Assembly: GCF_013409255.1 (NCBI RefSeq)
Contig: NZ_JACCAS010000001.1
Coordinates: forward strand, 3,100,001 to 3,164,000
Reading direction: 5' to 3'
Origin: Paraburkholderia bryophila
GTDB taxonomy: Bacteria; Pseudomonadota; Gammaproteobacteria; Burkholderiales; Burkholderiaceae
DNA length: 64,000 nucleotides
Shown here: piece by piece, positions 1 through 10,100 of the stretch
How the letters are laid out: each line of letters opens with the position of its first letter
Position numbering within the stretch: position 1 is the stretch's first letter
Notes under the pieces: model-generated
What the model saw: the letters and a program-made list of their open reading frames with translations, nothing else
Databases searched by the model: none
Told to the model about the DNA's origin: nothing
Program-made: the position numbers and the translations under genes

Positions 1-99
1 CGCGTCGGCGCCGGCTTCGAGGGTGCCCGCCAGCACGGCTTCGGCGACTTTCTTCGTATGGCCGTAGCCGCTGTGATAAACGATGACGATCTTCGACAT
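1..99 (-). CDS. WrbA-like flavodoxin / NAD(P)H:quinone oxidoreductase, 5' end only
   Basis: Only the first 33 codons are inside the window; the gene runs off the left edge. The visible N-terminus reads MSKIVIVYHSGYGHTKKVAE and continues into an AVLAG helix. This is a flavodoxin-fold start: a hydrophobic first beta strand followed by an FMN-phosphate loop (HSGYGHT) as found in WrbA-type quinone oxidoreductases. Proteins of this family bind FMN in the cytoplasm and usually reduce quinones with NAD(P)H. The subfamily cannot be fixed from 33 residues, so a short-chain flavodoxin of another kind remains possible. The stretch from 100 to 361 up to the next gene shows no coding signal. Confidence 0.75.
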   Translation of the reverse strand, partial: MSKIVIVYHSGYGHTKKVAEAVLAGTLEAGADA

Positions 100-361
100 G
101 GCACTCTCCAGCAAAGGGAAACAGGATGGGATAGGGCACGGCAATAGTGCGCACACCAGTCGATGCGGCAACGCCCAAGCATCGCGCAGAGCGCTCCCCG
201 GCACATTAGCGTGCGCGGATGACAGAAATTCCACGCGGACGGCAATCCGATGCAAGCCGCAGGCCAACGCGGATTTCGAACCGGTCATTGACGACGGATA
301 AACCGTGTTCACTTCGCTGGGTCTTGCCATGCTGCCCGCCGCCGCCCGTGCGCCGCCCGCG

Positions 362-964
362 TCACCGCCCGTAGTTCACCACCATCCGCACGCTGCCGAG
401 CGTGGCGGTGCCGATCTCGTGATCGAACATCAGCGCGGGACGGCCTTGCGCGAGGCGCAGATCGGCGGTGCTCAGCGCATACACGGTGACGATATACCGG
501 TGAGGTTTTCCCGGCGGCGGACACGGGCCGCCATAACCGTCGACGTCGAAATCGTTGCGCGCTTCAACCGCGCCCAGTTTGCTGAGGAAGCCGGAGAAGC
601 TCGCGTTCTCCGGCAAGCTCTGCACGCTGGCGGGAATGCCGGCCACTGCCCAATGCCACCAGCCGCGGCCGGGCGCGTCTTCGTCGAACATCGTGACGGC
701 GAAGCTGCGCGTTCCGGGTGGCGCGTCGTGCCAGCTGAGTTGCGGCGAGCGATTGCCGCCTTTGCAGTCGTCCTGATTGAAAACCTGAACGTCCGCCACG
801 GTACCGCCCGCGTGGAAGCTCGCGCTGGTTAGCGTGAATGCGTTCTCGGAGAGCGCGCTCGGGCTATGCGCCGCGAGCAGCGCGACACCCAGCGCGGCGC
901 AGAAGAAAGACGGCGTACGGCGGAACGGCGAAGCAAGCGAAACAACCAGGCAACGCGAGCGCAT
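362..964 (-). CDS. YbhB/YbcL-type Raf-kinase-inhibitor-like (PEBP) protein, exported
   Basis: The 200-residue product begins with a basic segment and a hydrophobic stretch (FFCAALGVALLAAHS, about residues 20-35) ending near an Ala-Leu-Ser site, which looks like a Sec signal peptide. The mature part carries the PEBP signature: NRSPQLSW, then FAVTMFDEDAP, then GWWHWAVAGIP, and GPCPPPGKPHRYIVTVYAL later. The start is supported by AGGAGA upstream of the ATG. The bacterial family is structurally related to phosphatidylethanolamine-binding proteins, but its ligand and role are poorly defined; a periplasmic location is inferred from the signal peptide. It is monocistronic and divergent from the response regulator gene. 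Confidence 0.85.
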   Translation of the reverse strand: MRSRCLVVSLASPFRRTPSFFCAALGVALLAAHSPSALSENAFTLTSASFHAGGTVADVQVFNQDDCKGGNRSPQLSWHDAPPGTRSFAVTMFDEDAPGRGWWHWAVAGIPASVQSLPENASFSGFLSKLGAVEARNDFDVDGYGGPCPPPGKPHRYIVTVYALSTADLRLAQGRPALMFDHEIGTATLGSVRMVVNYGR

Positions 965-1005
965 GTGCCGGTTCTCCTGTCAGGGCGCGAGGCGGTCGTC
1001 CTCGC

Positions 1006-1033
1006 ATCATCATTGTCCCATCATCATTGTCCC
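1006..1033. repeat. two perfect tandem 14-bp repeats in a divergent promoter region
   Basis: ATCATCATTGTCCC occurs twice head to tail (1006-1019 and 1020-1033) between the divergent PEBP and response-regulator genes. A partly similar ACATCATTGTTG follows near 1080. Direct repeats at this spacing could be a regulator binding site or a small slippage repeat. No function can be read from sequence alone. Confidence 0.6.
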
Positions 1034-1241
1034 TATTTTGTGCCCCGAGGTCGAATCATGTCTAACATTAGCTCTGCGATACATCATTGTTGTCATTGGC
1101 GGGGTTTGCGGATGGAATATCGGCTATAGTCGGAGGAATTGTCCGCGTCAGTATCGACCGCGTTTTCATCCGATTGAATACCTACAATAGAAAAGCATGC
1201 CAGAAGTTCTGGAGAGAGTTTTATCCGTCGAGGGGAGGGCA

Positions 1242-1931
1242 ATGCAAGATCCAGTCAGGGTCGTAATCGCCGACGACCATCCGGTAATTCTGTTCGGCGC
1301 CGAGCAGGCTTTACTCAAGTTTCCCGGTCTGCAGGTCGTCGCGCATGCGCGGCAATCCACAGAATTGATCAAGCTGCTGCAAACCGTAGCCTGCGACGTG
1401 CTCGTCACCGATCTCGCCATGCCGGGCGGACAGTACGGCGACGGGCTGCCGCTCATCGGTTATTTGCGCCGCAATTTCCCGAACCTTCCTATCGTCGTGC
1501 TAACCATGCTGGAGAACGCCGCGTTGCTGAAGCGGCTGAGCGAGCTTGGCGTGACGTCGGTCGTCAACAAGTCGGACGATCTGAGTCACATTGGTCTTGC
1601 AGTGCAGCACGTTAGCCGCAAGCTCGAATACATGAGTCCGTCCGTCAAAGCTTCGCTCGACGCGCTGCGTATGAACGCCGGCGGCAAGACCGACGAAGTG
1701 ATGTTGTCGCGGCGCGAACTCGAGGTGGTGCGCCGCTTCGTGTCCGGCATGACGATCAAGGAAATCTCGGAGCAGCTCAACCGCAGCATCAAGACGATCA
1801 GCACGCAGAAGAACACGGCCATGCGCAAGCTCGGTATCGAGCGTGATTCCGAATTGTTCCAGTACGCGCAAAGCAATGGGCTGCTGAATCTGTCGTCCAG
1901 TTCGGTGGAAGGTACCAGCGAGGCGCCTTAG
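1242..1931 (+). CDS. RcsB-like LuxR/NarL-family response regulator
   Basis: 229-residue two-domain response regulator. The receiver domain (about residues 5-125) has the acidic pair in VIADDHPVILFG, the phospho-acceptor Asp57 in LVTDLAMPGGQYGDG, the Thr in VVLTM and the conserved Lys in VVNKSDD. The C-terminal LuxR helix-turn-helix (about 150-215) reads LSRRELEVVRRFVSGMTIKE and LNRSIKTISTQ. The GDG segment after the Asp and the NRSIKTIS helix resemble enterobacterial RcsB. The frame is open from 1197, but I chose the ATG at 1242 because GAGGGGAGGG lies just upstream and the receiver domain starts there. No sensor kinase gene is adjacent, so it is an orphan. Target genes are unknown. Confidence 0.88.
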   Translation: MQDPVRVVIADDHPVILFGAEQALLKFPGLQVVAHARQSTELIKLLQTVACDVLVTDLAMPGGQYGDGLPLIGYLRRNFPNLPIVVLTMLENAALLKRLSELGVTSVVNKSDDLSHIGLAVQHVSRKLEYMSPSVKASLDALRMNAGGKTDEVMLSRRELEVVRRFVSGMTIKEISEQLNRSIKTISTQKNTAMRKLGIERDSELFQYAQSNGLLNLSSSSVEGTSEAP

Positions 1932-2000
1932 ATCAGGGCGCGCCTGATCGGGCGTAAGCGGGTGCGTAACGGTACTAACGGTCTGAACCCGCGCGAAACG

Positions 2001-2039
2001 AAAAAAGGGCTGCCTGTCTTGTCGACAGGCAGCCCTTTT
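2001..2039. terminator. bidirectional intrinsic terminator between the regulator and pyrE
   Basis: AAAAGGGCTGCCTGTC, a five-base loop, and its complement GACAGGCAGCCCTTTT form a perfect 16-bp stem with A- and T-tracts on both sides. It can therefore end transcription of the response regulator (+) and pyrE (-), which converge here. Confidence 0.93.
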
Positions 2040-2093
2040 GCATTAAGCCCGCTTAACCGGTCCGCTCGGGACCGTGGCGCTTAACTGAGGTGC

Positions 2094-2780
2094 TTACTGC
2101 GGCGTGGCGTTGGCGCCGCCGTGCGCGGCCGACCATTCAGCCGGTGCGTGCAGGAATTTTTCCACTTCGTCGAGCGTCTTCGTGTCGAAGTACTTGTTTT
2201 CCTTGGCGACGCGCAACACGTCCCACCACGTGGCCAGCGCGTGCAGATCGACGTCGATGTCTTTCAGCACCGACACGCTTTCCTTGAAGATGTTGTAGTG
2301 GAACAGCACGAAGCAGTGGTTCACCCTGGCGCCGGCGGTGCGCAGCGCGTTGATGAAGTTGATCTTGCTGCGGCTGTCCGTGGTCAGGTCTTCGACCAGC
2401 AGCACGCGTTGACCTTCGGTCAGCAGACCTTCGATCTGCGCGTTACGGCCGAAACCCTTCGGCTTCTTGCGCACGTATTGCATCGGCACCATCAGGCGGT
2501 CAGACAGCCAGGCCGCGAACGGGATGCCGGCGGTTTCGCCACCGGCCACCGCGTCGATCTGCTCATAGCCGACGTCGCGCAGAATGGTGCTTTCAGCCAT
2601 TTCCATCAGGCCACGGCGCACGCGCGGATACGAGATCAGCTTGCGGCAGTCGATGTAAACCGGGCTCGCCCAGCCGGACGTGAAAATGTACGGTTTCTCC
2701 GCGTTGAAGTGCACTGCCTGAACTTCCAGCAGCATCTTGGCGGTCGTGTCGGAGATCGTCTGGCGATCGAAGCCTGTCAT
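2094..2780 (-). CDS. pyrE: orotate phosphoribosyltransferase
   Basis: Catalyses orotate + PRPP to orotidine 5'-monophosphate, the fifth step of de novo UMP synthesis, in the cytoplasm as a homodimer. The 228-residue product has the type I phosphoribosyltransferase fold. The substrate loop includes [27 protein letters not shown] follows, then the lysine loop [12 protein letters not shown], then the PRPP motif [11 protein letters not shown]. The open frame extends far upstream to 3239, but the protein family starts at MTGFDRQTI, so I placed the start at 2780. It is monocistronic, converges on the upstream regulator and is divergent from the MFS gene. The approximately 420 bp between the two starts shows no other gene. 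Confidence 0.96.
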   Translation of the reverse strand: MTGFDRQTISDTTAKMLLEVQAVHFNAEKPYIFTSGWASPVYIDCRKLISYPRVRRGLMEMAESTILRDVGYEQIDAVAGGETAGIPFAAWLSDRLMVPMQYVRKKPKGFGRNAQIEGLLTEGQRVLLVEDLTTDSRSKINFINALRTAGARVNHCFVLFHYNIFKESVSVLKDIDVDLHALATWWDVLRVAKENKYFDTKTLDEVEKFLHAPAEWSAAHGGANATPQ

Positions 2781-3202
2781 GGGCGGATCCTTGGGTGTGA
2801 GCGGGGAGAAGCGGGCGCGGGGCCCGGTGGCGCAGCAAGTGGAGTATGTCCGCCCTGACGGGCGGCGCCTTGATAGGCGAATACGCTGCCGACCCGTGGA
2901 GTACAGGCCGGTTTTTGCTGCGCGCGTAGCCCGACATTTTACCCGAAACGGGCTCTTTCGAGGAGACCGTTGTGCAGCGCGGCGCCGAATGGCGGTCATA
3001 ACGGCGCCTCTGGCCGAGTCTGGCCGGTTTCGAAGCGACTCACTCCACGCGTGCGTTTCACCGGCTTTCCGCGTCTCGTACAGCGTGTCTCGCCGCGCCT
3101 TTTTTGCGCTGGCTTGTGAGCCACCGGAGCCGCCTTTACACTCACGCGAATTTCCCGGGCGGCTGATCGCTTCAGCGCCCTTCGACCCACGGAATGCTTT
3201 CG
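2781..3202. other. divergent intergenic region, pyrE / MFS carrier
   Basis: About 420 bp between two divergent genes. Long frames cross it on both strands, but they are unbroken extensions of pyrE and other high-GC shadows with no protein-family resemblance. It should hold both promoters. I could not pick out convincing -35/-10 pairs. Confidence 0.5.
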
Positions 3203-4444
3203 ATGAACGCCGCCTCCACCACCACCGACCCCCGCGCATCGGCTAAACAAGGCTATGCCGGGCGCGCGTTGATTGCCTCGGTGCTCGGTTACGCGATGGA
3301 CGGCTTCGATCTGCTGATCCTCGGCTTCATGCTGCCGGTGATCGCCGCCGATCTGCATCTGAGTTCCGCGCAGGCGGGCTCGCTCGTGACGTGGACGTTG
3401 ATCGGCGCCGTCGCGGGCGGGTTGATTTTCGGCGTATTGAGCGATTATTTCGGCCGCGTGCGGATGCTGACGTGGACGATCCTGATCTTCGCCGTGTTCA
3501 CCGGCCTGTGCGCGCTGGCGCAAGGTTATACGGACCTGCTGGCCTACCGGACCATCGCGGGAATCGGGCTCGGCGGCGAGTTCGGCATCGGCATGACGCT
3601 GGTGGCCGAAGCGTGGCCGGCGTCGCAGCGGGCGCGCGTTTCTTCGTATGTCGGCCTGGGGTGGCAACTCGGCGTGCTGGCGGCCGCGTTGCTCACGCCG
3701 CTGCTGTTGCCGGTGATCGGCTGGCGCGGCATGTTCGCGCTGGGGCTGCTGCCCGCGGTCGTGTCGTTTTTCGTGCGCCGTCGCGTCGAGGAGCCGGCGC
3801 TGTTCACCGAGCACGCGGCACGGAGCACGTTCGGCACGCGCAAGCTGCCGCTGAAACTACTGGTTGCCGATGGCCGCACCACGCGCGCCAGCATCGGCGT
3901 GGTGATTCTCTGTTCGGTGCAGAACTTCGGCTACTACGGGCTGATGATCTGGCTACCGAGCTATCTGTCCAAGACCTTCGGCTACTCGCTGACCCAATCC
4001 GGCGTGTGGACCGCGGTGACGGTACTCGGCATGGCGGCCGGCATCTGGCTGTTCGGTATCGCCGCCGACTGCTTCGGCCGTAAGCCGACTTTTCTGTTCT
4101 ACCAGGCCGGGGCCGTCGTGATGGTGTTCGTCTACGCGCATCTCACCACGCCGTCGGCGTTGCTGATCGGCGGCGCGGCGATGGGCGTGTTCGTCAACGG
4201 GATGATCGGCGGATACGGCGCGTTGATCTCCGAGCTCTATCCGACCGAGGCGCGCGCCACCGCGCAGAACGTGCTGTTCAACATCGGCCGGGCGGTGGGT
4301 GGTTTCGGGCCGGTCGTGGTGGGCGCGCTGGCCGCGCGCTATTCATTCGGCGCCGCACTGGCTTTGCTCGCGTCGATCTATCTGCTCGACATCTTCGCGA
4401 CACTTTTCCTGATTGCCGAACGACGCGGCGCTGAGCTCGAATAA
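3203..4444 (+). CDS. MFS transporter, aromatic acid/organic acid:H+ symporter type
   Basis: About 413 residues with twelve predicted membrane helices. The first helix contains [16 protein letters not shown], with the Asp typical of the aromatic acid:H+ symporter (AAHS) and related metabolite:H+ families. The helix 2-3 loop carries MFS motif A as [13 protein letters not shown], and its half-repeat occurs as [13 protein letters not shown] in the second half. [17 protein letters not shown] marks helix 4-5 of this family. The frame opens at 3194, but GGA sits about 9 bases before the ATG at 3203, so I prefer that start. The carrier is probably an inner-membrane proton symporter for a carboxylated aromatic or small organic acid. 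The substrate cannot be named, although aromatic catabolic genes lie nearby. Confidence 0.85.
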   Translation: MNAASTTTDPRASAKQGYAGRALIASVLGYAMDGFDLLILGFMLPVIAADLHLSSAQAGSLVTWTLIGAVAGGLIFGVLSDYFGRVRMLTWTILIFAVFTGLCALAQGYTDLLAYRTIAGIGLGGEFGIGMTLVAEAWPASQRARVSSYVGLGWQLGVLAAALLTPLLLPVIGWRGMFALGLLPAVVSFFVRRRVEEPALFTEHAARSTFGTRKLPLKLLVADGRTTRASIGVVILCSVQNFGYYGLMIWLPSYLSKTFGYSLTQSGVWTAVTVLGMAAGIWLFGIAADCFGRKPTFLFYQAGAVVMVFVYAHLTTPSALLIGGAAMGVFVNGMIGGYGALISELYPTEARATAQNVLFNIGRAVGGFGPVVVGALAARYSFGAALALLASIYLLDIFATLFLIAERRGAELE

Positions 4445-4790
4445 GCTCGAACGGCGCGCGCGCGATCGCCATGCGAGCCGCGCGTGACGCGCGTATGCCT
4501 CGCGGATGACCCGCACGTGACACCTCGCCAAACGCCCGCCCCATGCGGCGCTGCACCATTGTTTCGCCGATGGTGAGCCGTGTTAACCACTCAGTCCATC
4601 GACTCATTCGGGGTGTACACTAACCGACCCGCGTAGCACTCCGCACCGTCTTGTCCTCCGCTGAGGCTCGACGCCGCGCCTAACCGGCGCGCGCGTCAAC
4701 CGTCTCAGTCGATCATCCATTCGATAGAGGGAAGCGTCGTCAGTGGTGCGGTATGCCGGGCCCAATTACTTACGTCTCGCAGGCCAAAAA
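4445..4790. other. intergenic region upstream of maeB
   Basis: About 345 bp without a supported gene. It must contain the maeB promoter and leader. No clear hairpin or repeat was seen, and the open frames here are GC-rich shadows. Confidence 0.45.
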
Positions 4791-7073
4791 ATGGACGAAC
4801 AACTTAAGCAAAGCGCTCTCGCCTACCACCAGTTTCCGAAACCCGGCAAGATCTCGGTTACGCCCACCAAGCCGCTGTCCAACCAGCTCGACCTGTCGCT
4901 CGCGTACTCGCCGGGCGTCGCCGCGGCCTGCATGGCGATCTACGAAGACCCGCTCGACGCGCAGAAGTACACCTCGCGCGGCAACCTGGTCGGCGTGATC
5001 ACGAACGGCACCGCGGTGCTCGGCCTCGGCAACATCGGCCCGCTCGCCGCGAAGCCGGTCATGGAAGGCAAGGGCTGTCTGTTCAAGAAGTTCGCCGGTA
5101 TCGACGTGTTCGACATTGAGCTGTCGGAAACCGATCCGGACAAGCTGGTTGAAGCGATCGCCATGCTCGAGCCCACGCTCGGCGGCATCAACCTCGAAGA
5201 CATCAAGGCGCCGGAATGCTTCTACATCGAGAAGAAGCTGCGCGAGCGCATGAAGATTCCGGTTTTCCACGACGACCAGCACGGCACGGCGATCATCGCG
5301 TCGGCGGCGATCCTGAACGGCCTGAAAGTGGTCGGCAAGAAGCTCGACGAAGTGAAGCTGGTGTGCTCCGGCGCGGGTGCCGCGGCGATCGCGTGTCTGG
5401 ATCTGCTGGTGAACCTTGGCCTGTCGAAGAAGAACGTGCTCGTCGCCGACTCGAAGGGCGTGATCTACGAAGGTCGCGGCAACCTCGATCCGTCGAAAGA
5501 ACGTTACGCGGCGAACACCGAAGCGCGCACACTGGCTGACGCGATTCGCGGCGCCGACGTGTTCCTCGGCTGCTCGAGTGCGGGCGTGCTGAAGCCGGAA
5601 ATGGTCGTCGAGATGGGCACCCAGCCGCTGATTCTCGCGCTGGCCAATCCGGAGCCGGAAATCCGCCCGGAAGAAGCCAAGCGCGTGCGCCCGGACTGCA
5701 TCGTCGCGACCGGCCGCTCGGACTATCCGAACCAGGTCAACAACGTGCTGTGCTTCCCGTTCATCTTCCGCGGCGCGCTGGATGTCGGCGCGACCACGAT
5801 CACGGAAGAAATGAAGCTCGCGTGCGTGCGCGCCATCGCCGAGCTGGCCGAAGAAACCGACCAGGGCGATGAAGTCGCGAAGGCCTATGAAGGCCACTCG
5901 CTCGAATTCGGTCCGGAATACCTGATTCCGAAGCCGTTCGATCCGCGCCTCATCATCAAGATCGCGCCGGCTGTCGCGCAAGCGGCCATGGACTCGGGTG
6001 TCGCGACCCGTCCGATCAAAGACATGGACGCGTACCGCGAAGAACTCGGTACGACCGTGTACCGCACTGGCATGGTGATGCGTCCGGTGTTCCAGGCCGC
6101 CAAGTCGGAGCCGGCGCGCATCGTGTTCGCCGAAGGTGAAGACGAGCGCGTGCTGCGCGCCGCGCAATTCGTGCTGCTGGAAAAGATCGCCAAGCCGATT
6201 CTGGTTGGCCGTCCGTCGGTGATCGAGATGCGTCTGAAGAAGATGGGCTCGAAGCTGAAGTGTGGCGAAGACTTCGAGATCGTCGATCCGGAAGACGATC
6301 CGCGCTACCAGCAATGCTGGCAGGCTTATCACGAAGTCGGCGCGCGCGAAGGCGTCACGCCGGACGTCGCGAAAGCCGCCATGCGTAAGTTCAACACGCT
6401 GATCGGCGCGATCCTCGTGCGCCTCGGCGAAGCGGACGGCATGATCTGCGGCATGATCGGCCAGTACCACGCGCATCTGAACTTCATCGAGCAGGTGCTG
6501 GGCAAGGCGGAAGACGTGCAGAACTTTGCCGCGATGAATCTGCTGATGCTGCCGGGCCGCAATCTGTTCATCTGCGACACGTACGTGAACGAAACGCCGA
6601 CGGCCGAGCAACTCGCCGACATGACCATGCTGGCCGCGCGTGAAATCGAGAAGTTCGGTATCACGCCGAAGGTCGCGTTGCTGTCGAACTCGAACTTCGG
6701 CAGCGCGCCGTCGTCGTCGTCGCAACGCATGGCGGCGGCTCGCAAGCTGATCTCGGAACGTGCGCCGTCGCTGGAAATCGACGGTGAAATGCACGGCGAC
6801 GCGGCGTTGTCCGAAGCGGTGCGCAAGGCGGCGTTCCCGGGCACGACGCTGAGCGGCGAAGCGAACCTGCTGATCATGCCGAACGTGGAAGCGGCGAACA
6901 TCACGTACAACCTGCTGAAGATGATCGGCGGCGAAGGCGTGACGGTCGGTCCGTTCCTGCTGGGCGCGGAAAAGCCGGTGCATATCCTGACGCCGGCCGC
7001 GACTGTGCGCCGGATCATCAACATGACGGCGGTGGCATCGGCCAACGCGCGTAAGCGGGCGAACGCGCAATAA
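4791..7073 (+). CDS. maeB: NADP-dependent malic enzyme with C-terminal phosphotransacetylase-like domain
   Basis: Decarboxylates malate to pyruvate while reducing NADP+, linking the TCA cycle to pyruvate and NADPH supply. The 760-residue product has the long bacterial MaeB layout. The malic N-terminal domain (about 15-150) includes [11 protein letters not shown]. The NAD-binding domain (about 165-400) includes [11 protein letters not shown] and [13 protein letters not shown]. The C-terminal PTA/PTB-like domain (about 430-755) includes [17 protein letters not shown]. In E. coli MaeB this last domain binds acetyl-CoA as a regulator rather than acting as an enzyme. The frame opens at 4743, but conserved homology begins at [20 protein letters not shown], so the start is set at 4791. 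It is single-gene, followed by a terminator. Confidence 0.94.
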   Translation: MDEQLKQSALAYHQFPKPGKISVTPTKPLSNQLDLSLAYSPGVAAACMAIYEDPLDAQKYTSRGNLVGVITNGTAVLGLGNIGPLAAKPVMEGKGCLFKKFAGIDVFDIELSETDPDKLVEAIAMLEPTLGGINLEDIKAPECFYIEKKLRERMKIPVFHDDQHGTAIIASAAILNGLKVVGKKLDEVKLVCSGAGAAAIACLDLLVNLGLSKKNVLVADSKGVIYEGRGNLDPSKERYAANTEARTLADAIRGADVFLGCSSAGVLKPEMVVEMGTQPLILALANPEPEIRPEEAKRVRPDCIVATGRSDYPNQVNNVLCFPFIFRGALDVGATTITEEMKLACVRAIAELAEETDQGDEVAKAYEGHSLEFGPEYLIPKPFDPRLIIKIAPAVAQAAMDSGVATRPIKDMDAYREELGTTVYRTGMVMRPVFQAAKSEPARIVFAEGEDERVLRAAQFVLLEKIAKPILVGRPSVIEMRLKKMGSKLKCGEDFEIVDPEDDPRYQQCWQAYHEVGAREGVTPDVAKAAMRKFNTLIGAILVRLGEADGMICGMIGQYHAHLNFIEQVLGKAEDVQNFAAMNLLMLPGRNLFICDTYVNETPTAEQLADMTMLAAREIEKFGITPKVALLSNSNFGSAPSSSSQRMAAARKLISERAPSLEIDGEMHGDAALSEAVRKAAFPGTTLSGEANLLIMPNVEAANITYNLLKMIGGEGVTVGPFLLGAEKPVHILTPAATVRRIINMTAVASANARKRANAQ

Positions 7074-7091
7074 TCCAGGCGTTGAAATGAG

Positions 7092-7127
7092 AAAAGGCGG
7101 CGGTCCGTAAGGACCCGCCGCCTTTTT
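7092..7127. terminator. intrinsic terminator shared by maeB and the converging oxidoreductase gene
   Basis: AAAAGGCGGCGGTCC, loop GTAA, then GGACCCGCCGCCTTTTT. This is a GC-rich stem with one bulged C, flanked by A-run and T-run, so it works for both converging genes. Confidence 0.9.
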
Positions 7128-7171
7128 ATTTGCAGGCTAACCGGCTTGCCGTATCAAGTCATTCGAGCCAA

Positions 7172-10100
7172 TCAAGCCGCGTGTTGCGTCTTACCGGCTT
7201 CCGGCGAACGCCAGCGCGCCAGCATTTCGTTCCACTTGATGCGCACACCCTTCAGGTTGTTTTCCTTCACGTGACCGTAACCGCGGATGCCGTCCGGCAG
7301 ATTCGCCAACTCCACCGCGAGTTCACGCTTCTGCGTGGTCAACCCGCCGATCAGCTCACGCACCAGCGCTTCGTACTCGCCGATCAACGCCCGCTCGGTG
7401 CGACGCTCTTCGGTCTTGCCGAACACGTCGAACGCGGTGCCGCGCAGGAACTTGAATTTAGCCAGCACGTGCATCGCGTTAAACACCCACGGACCGTACT
7501 TCTTCTTCACCAGATGGCCGTGCGCGTCTTTCTTCGAGAAGGTCGGCGGCGCGAGGTGAATATGCAGCTTCCAGTCACCTTCGAAATTCGCCTTCAGCTT
7601 GTCGATGAACGCCGGGTCGCTATACAGACGCGCGACTTCGTACTCGTCCTTGTACGCCATCAGCTTGTGCAGGTTCTTCGCGACGGCTTCAGTCAACGGC
7701 AACTGGCTGTCGATTGAATCGAGCGCCGATTCCGCCACACGCACCTGGCCAACCAGTGCGCGATAACGGTCCGCATACGCGGCGTTCTGCCATGCCGTGA
7801 GGTAATCCGCGCGCTTGTCGATCAGCGTGTCGAGCGCCTTCGGCGTGTGCAGCGAAATGATCTTGCTGCTCGTCGTTTCCGCCTTAGCGCCATTGCCTTG
7901 CGCCTGCACGAGCTTGCGTACCGCAGCCAGATCGTGCGCGGCGCGACGGCCCCACTCGAAAGCCGCGCGGTTCTTGTCGACCTGCACGTTGTTGAGTTCG
8001 ATGGCGCGCATCAGCGACTGATACGTCAACGGCACCCAGCCGCGTTGCCAGGCGTAGCCGAGTACGAACGGGTTCGTATAGATCGCGTCGCCGAGCAGCG
8101 CGAGCGCGAAGTGATTCGCGTCGACCGTATCGACACCGTCTTCGCCCGCACCGGCGCGCACGTCGGCTTCCGTGCTGCTGCCCGGGAAGCGCCAGTTCGG
8201 ATTCTTGATCAGGTCGGCGGTCGGCGTGTGCGCGCTGTTCAGCACGACGCGCGTGCGGCCCACCTGCATCCGCGACACGCATTCGTCGCTGGCCGTGACG
8301 ATCGCGTCGCAGCCGATCACGAGACTCGCTTCGCCCATTGCGATGCGGGTGGCGTGGATGTCGGCCGGATGCTTCGCGATCTGCACGTGGCTCATCACGG
8401 CGCCGCCCTTCTGCGCGAGGCCGGTGACGTCGAGCACGGTGACGCCCTTGTTCTCCAGATGCGCGGCCATGCCGAGCAACGCGCCGATCGTGACCACGCC
8501 CGTCCCGCCGACGCCCGTCACCAGCACGCCGTACGGACGGTCCATGGACGGCAGTTCGGGTTCCGGCACCGGCGGCAGGGTGTCGCCGGCGGCGCCCGAG
8601 GCGGCCTTCGGCTTACGCAACTGACCGCCTTCCACGGAGACGAAGCTCGGGCAGAAGCCGTTCACGCACGAAAAGTCTTTGTTGCAGGTCGACTGGTTGA
8701 TCTGACGCTTGGTGCCGAACTCGGTATCGAGCGGTTCGACCGACAGGCAGTTCGACTTCACCGAGCAATCGCCGCAGCCTTCGCAGACCGCGTCGTTGAT
8801 CACCACGCGGCGTGCCGGATCCGGATACGTGCCGCGTTTGCGGCGGCGGCGCTTTTCGGTCGCGCAGGTCTGGTCGTAGATCAGGATCGTGGTGCCCGAC
8901 ACTTCGCGTAGTTGACGCTGAATCTCGTCGAGCTTGTCGCGATGATGAATGTCGATACCCGGTGCCAGACCGACGTTCGCCGAATACTTCTCCGGCTCGT
9001 CGGTGACGATCACGATCTTCGTTGCACCTTCGGCGGCGAGCTGATGCGTGATCTGCGGCACGGTCAGCACGCCGTCGACCGGCTGGCCGCCTGTCATGGC
9101 GACCGCGTCGTTATAGAGAATCTTGTAGGTGATGTTCACCTTCGCGGCGATCGCCGCGCGAATCGCCAGCAGCCCCGAGTGGAAGTAGGTGCCGTCGCCG
9201 AGGTTGGCGAACACGTGCTTGTCGTTGCTGAAGGGCGACTGACCGACCCATGCCACGCCTTCGCCGCCCATCTGGCTGAAGGTGCTGGTGCTGCGGTCCA
9301 TCCACACCGTCATGTAGTGGCAGCCGATGCCGGCCATGGCGCGCGAACCTTCCGGCACATTGGTCGACGTGTTGTGCGGGCAGCCCGAGCAGAACCACGG
9401 CTTGCGTTCGGCTTCGACGCGCGGCCGGGCCAGCGCTTTTTCCTTCGCCTCGATCACCGCGATGCGCGACGCGATACGCGCACGTACATCCGACGGCAGA
9501 TCGAACTTGTCCAGCCGCGTGGCGATCGCCTTGGCGATGATCGCGGGCGACAGTTCGTAATGCGCGGGCAGCAGCCAGTTACCCATCGGCACTGACCATT
9601 CGCCGCCGGCGCCGTCTTTCTCGTCGAACTTGCCGAACACGCGCGGACGCTGCGCGTCCGGCCAGTTGTACAGCTCTTCCTTGATCGCGTATTCGAGAAT
9701 CTGGCGCTTTTCTTCGACCACGAGAATTTCGTCGAGGCCCTTCGCGAAGGCATGCGCGCCTTGTGCTTCGAGCGGCCACACGCAGCCGACTTTATAGAGC
9801 CGGATGCCGATGCGCGAGCAGGTTTCGTCGTCGAGACCGAGGTCGGTCAGCGCCTGACGCACGTCGAGATACGCCTTGCCGCCGGTCATGATGCCGAAGC
9901 GCGCATGCGGCGAATCGATTTCGACGCGGTCGAGCTTGTTGGCGCGCACGTAGGCGAGCGCCGCGTACCACTTGTAGTCGAGCAGACGCGCTTCCTGCAC
10001 CAGCGGCGAATCCGGCCAGCGGATATTCAGGCCGCCCTCGGGCATCGCGAAGTCTTCCGGCAGGATAATTTTGGTGCGGTGCGGATCGATGTCGACCGAC

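Noticed and set aside
2781..3239. 153-codon N-terminal extension of pyrE
   Set aside because: PyrE homologues begin at MTGFDRQTI; the extension is low-complexity Arg-rich and overlaps the neighbouring MFS start.
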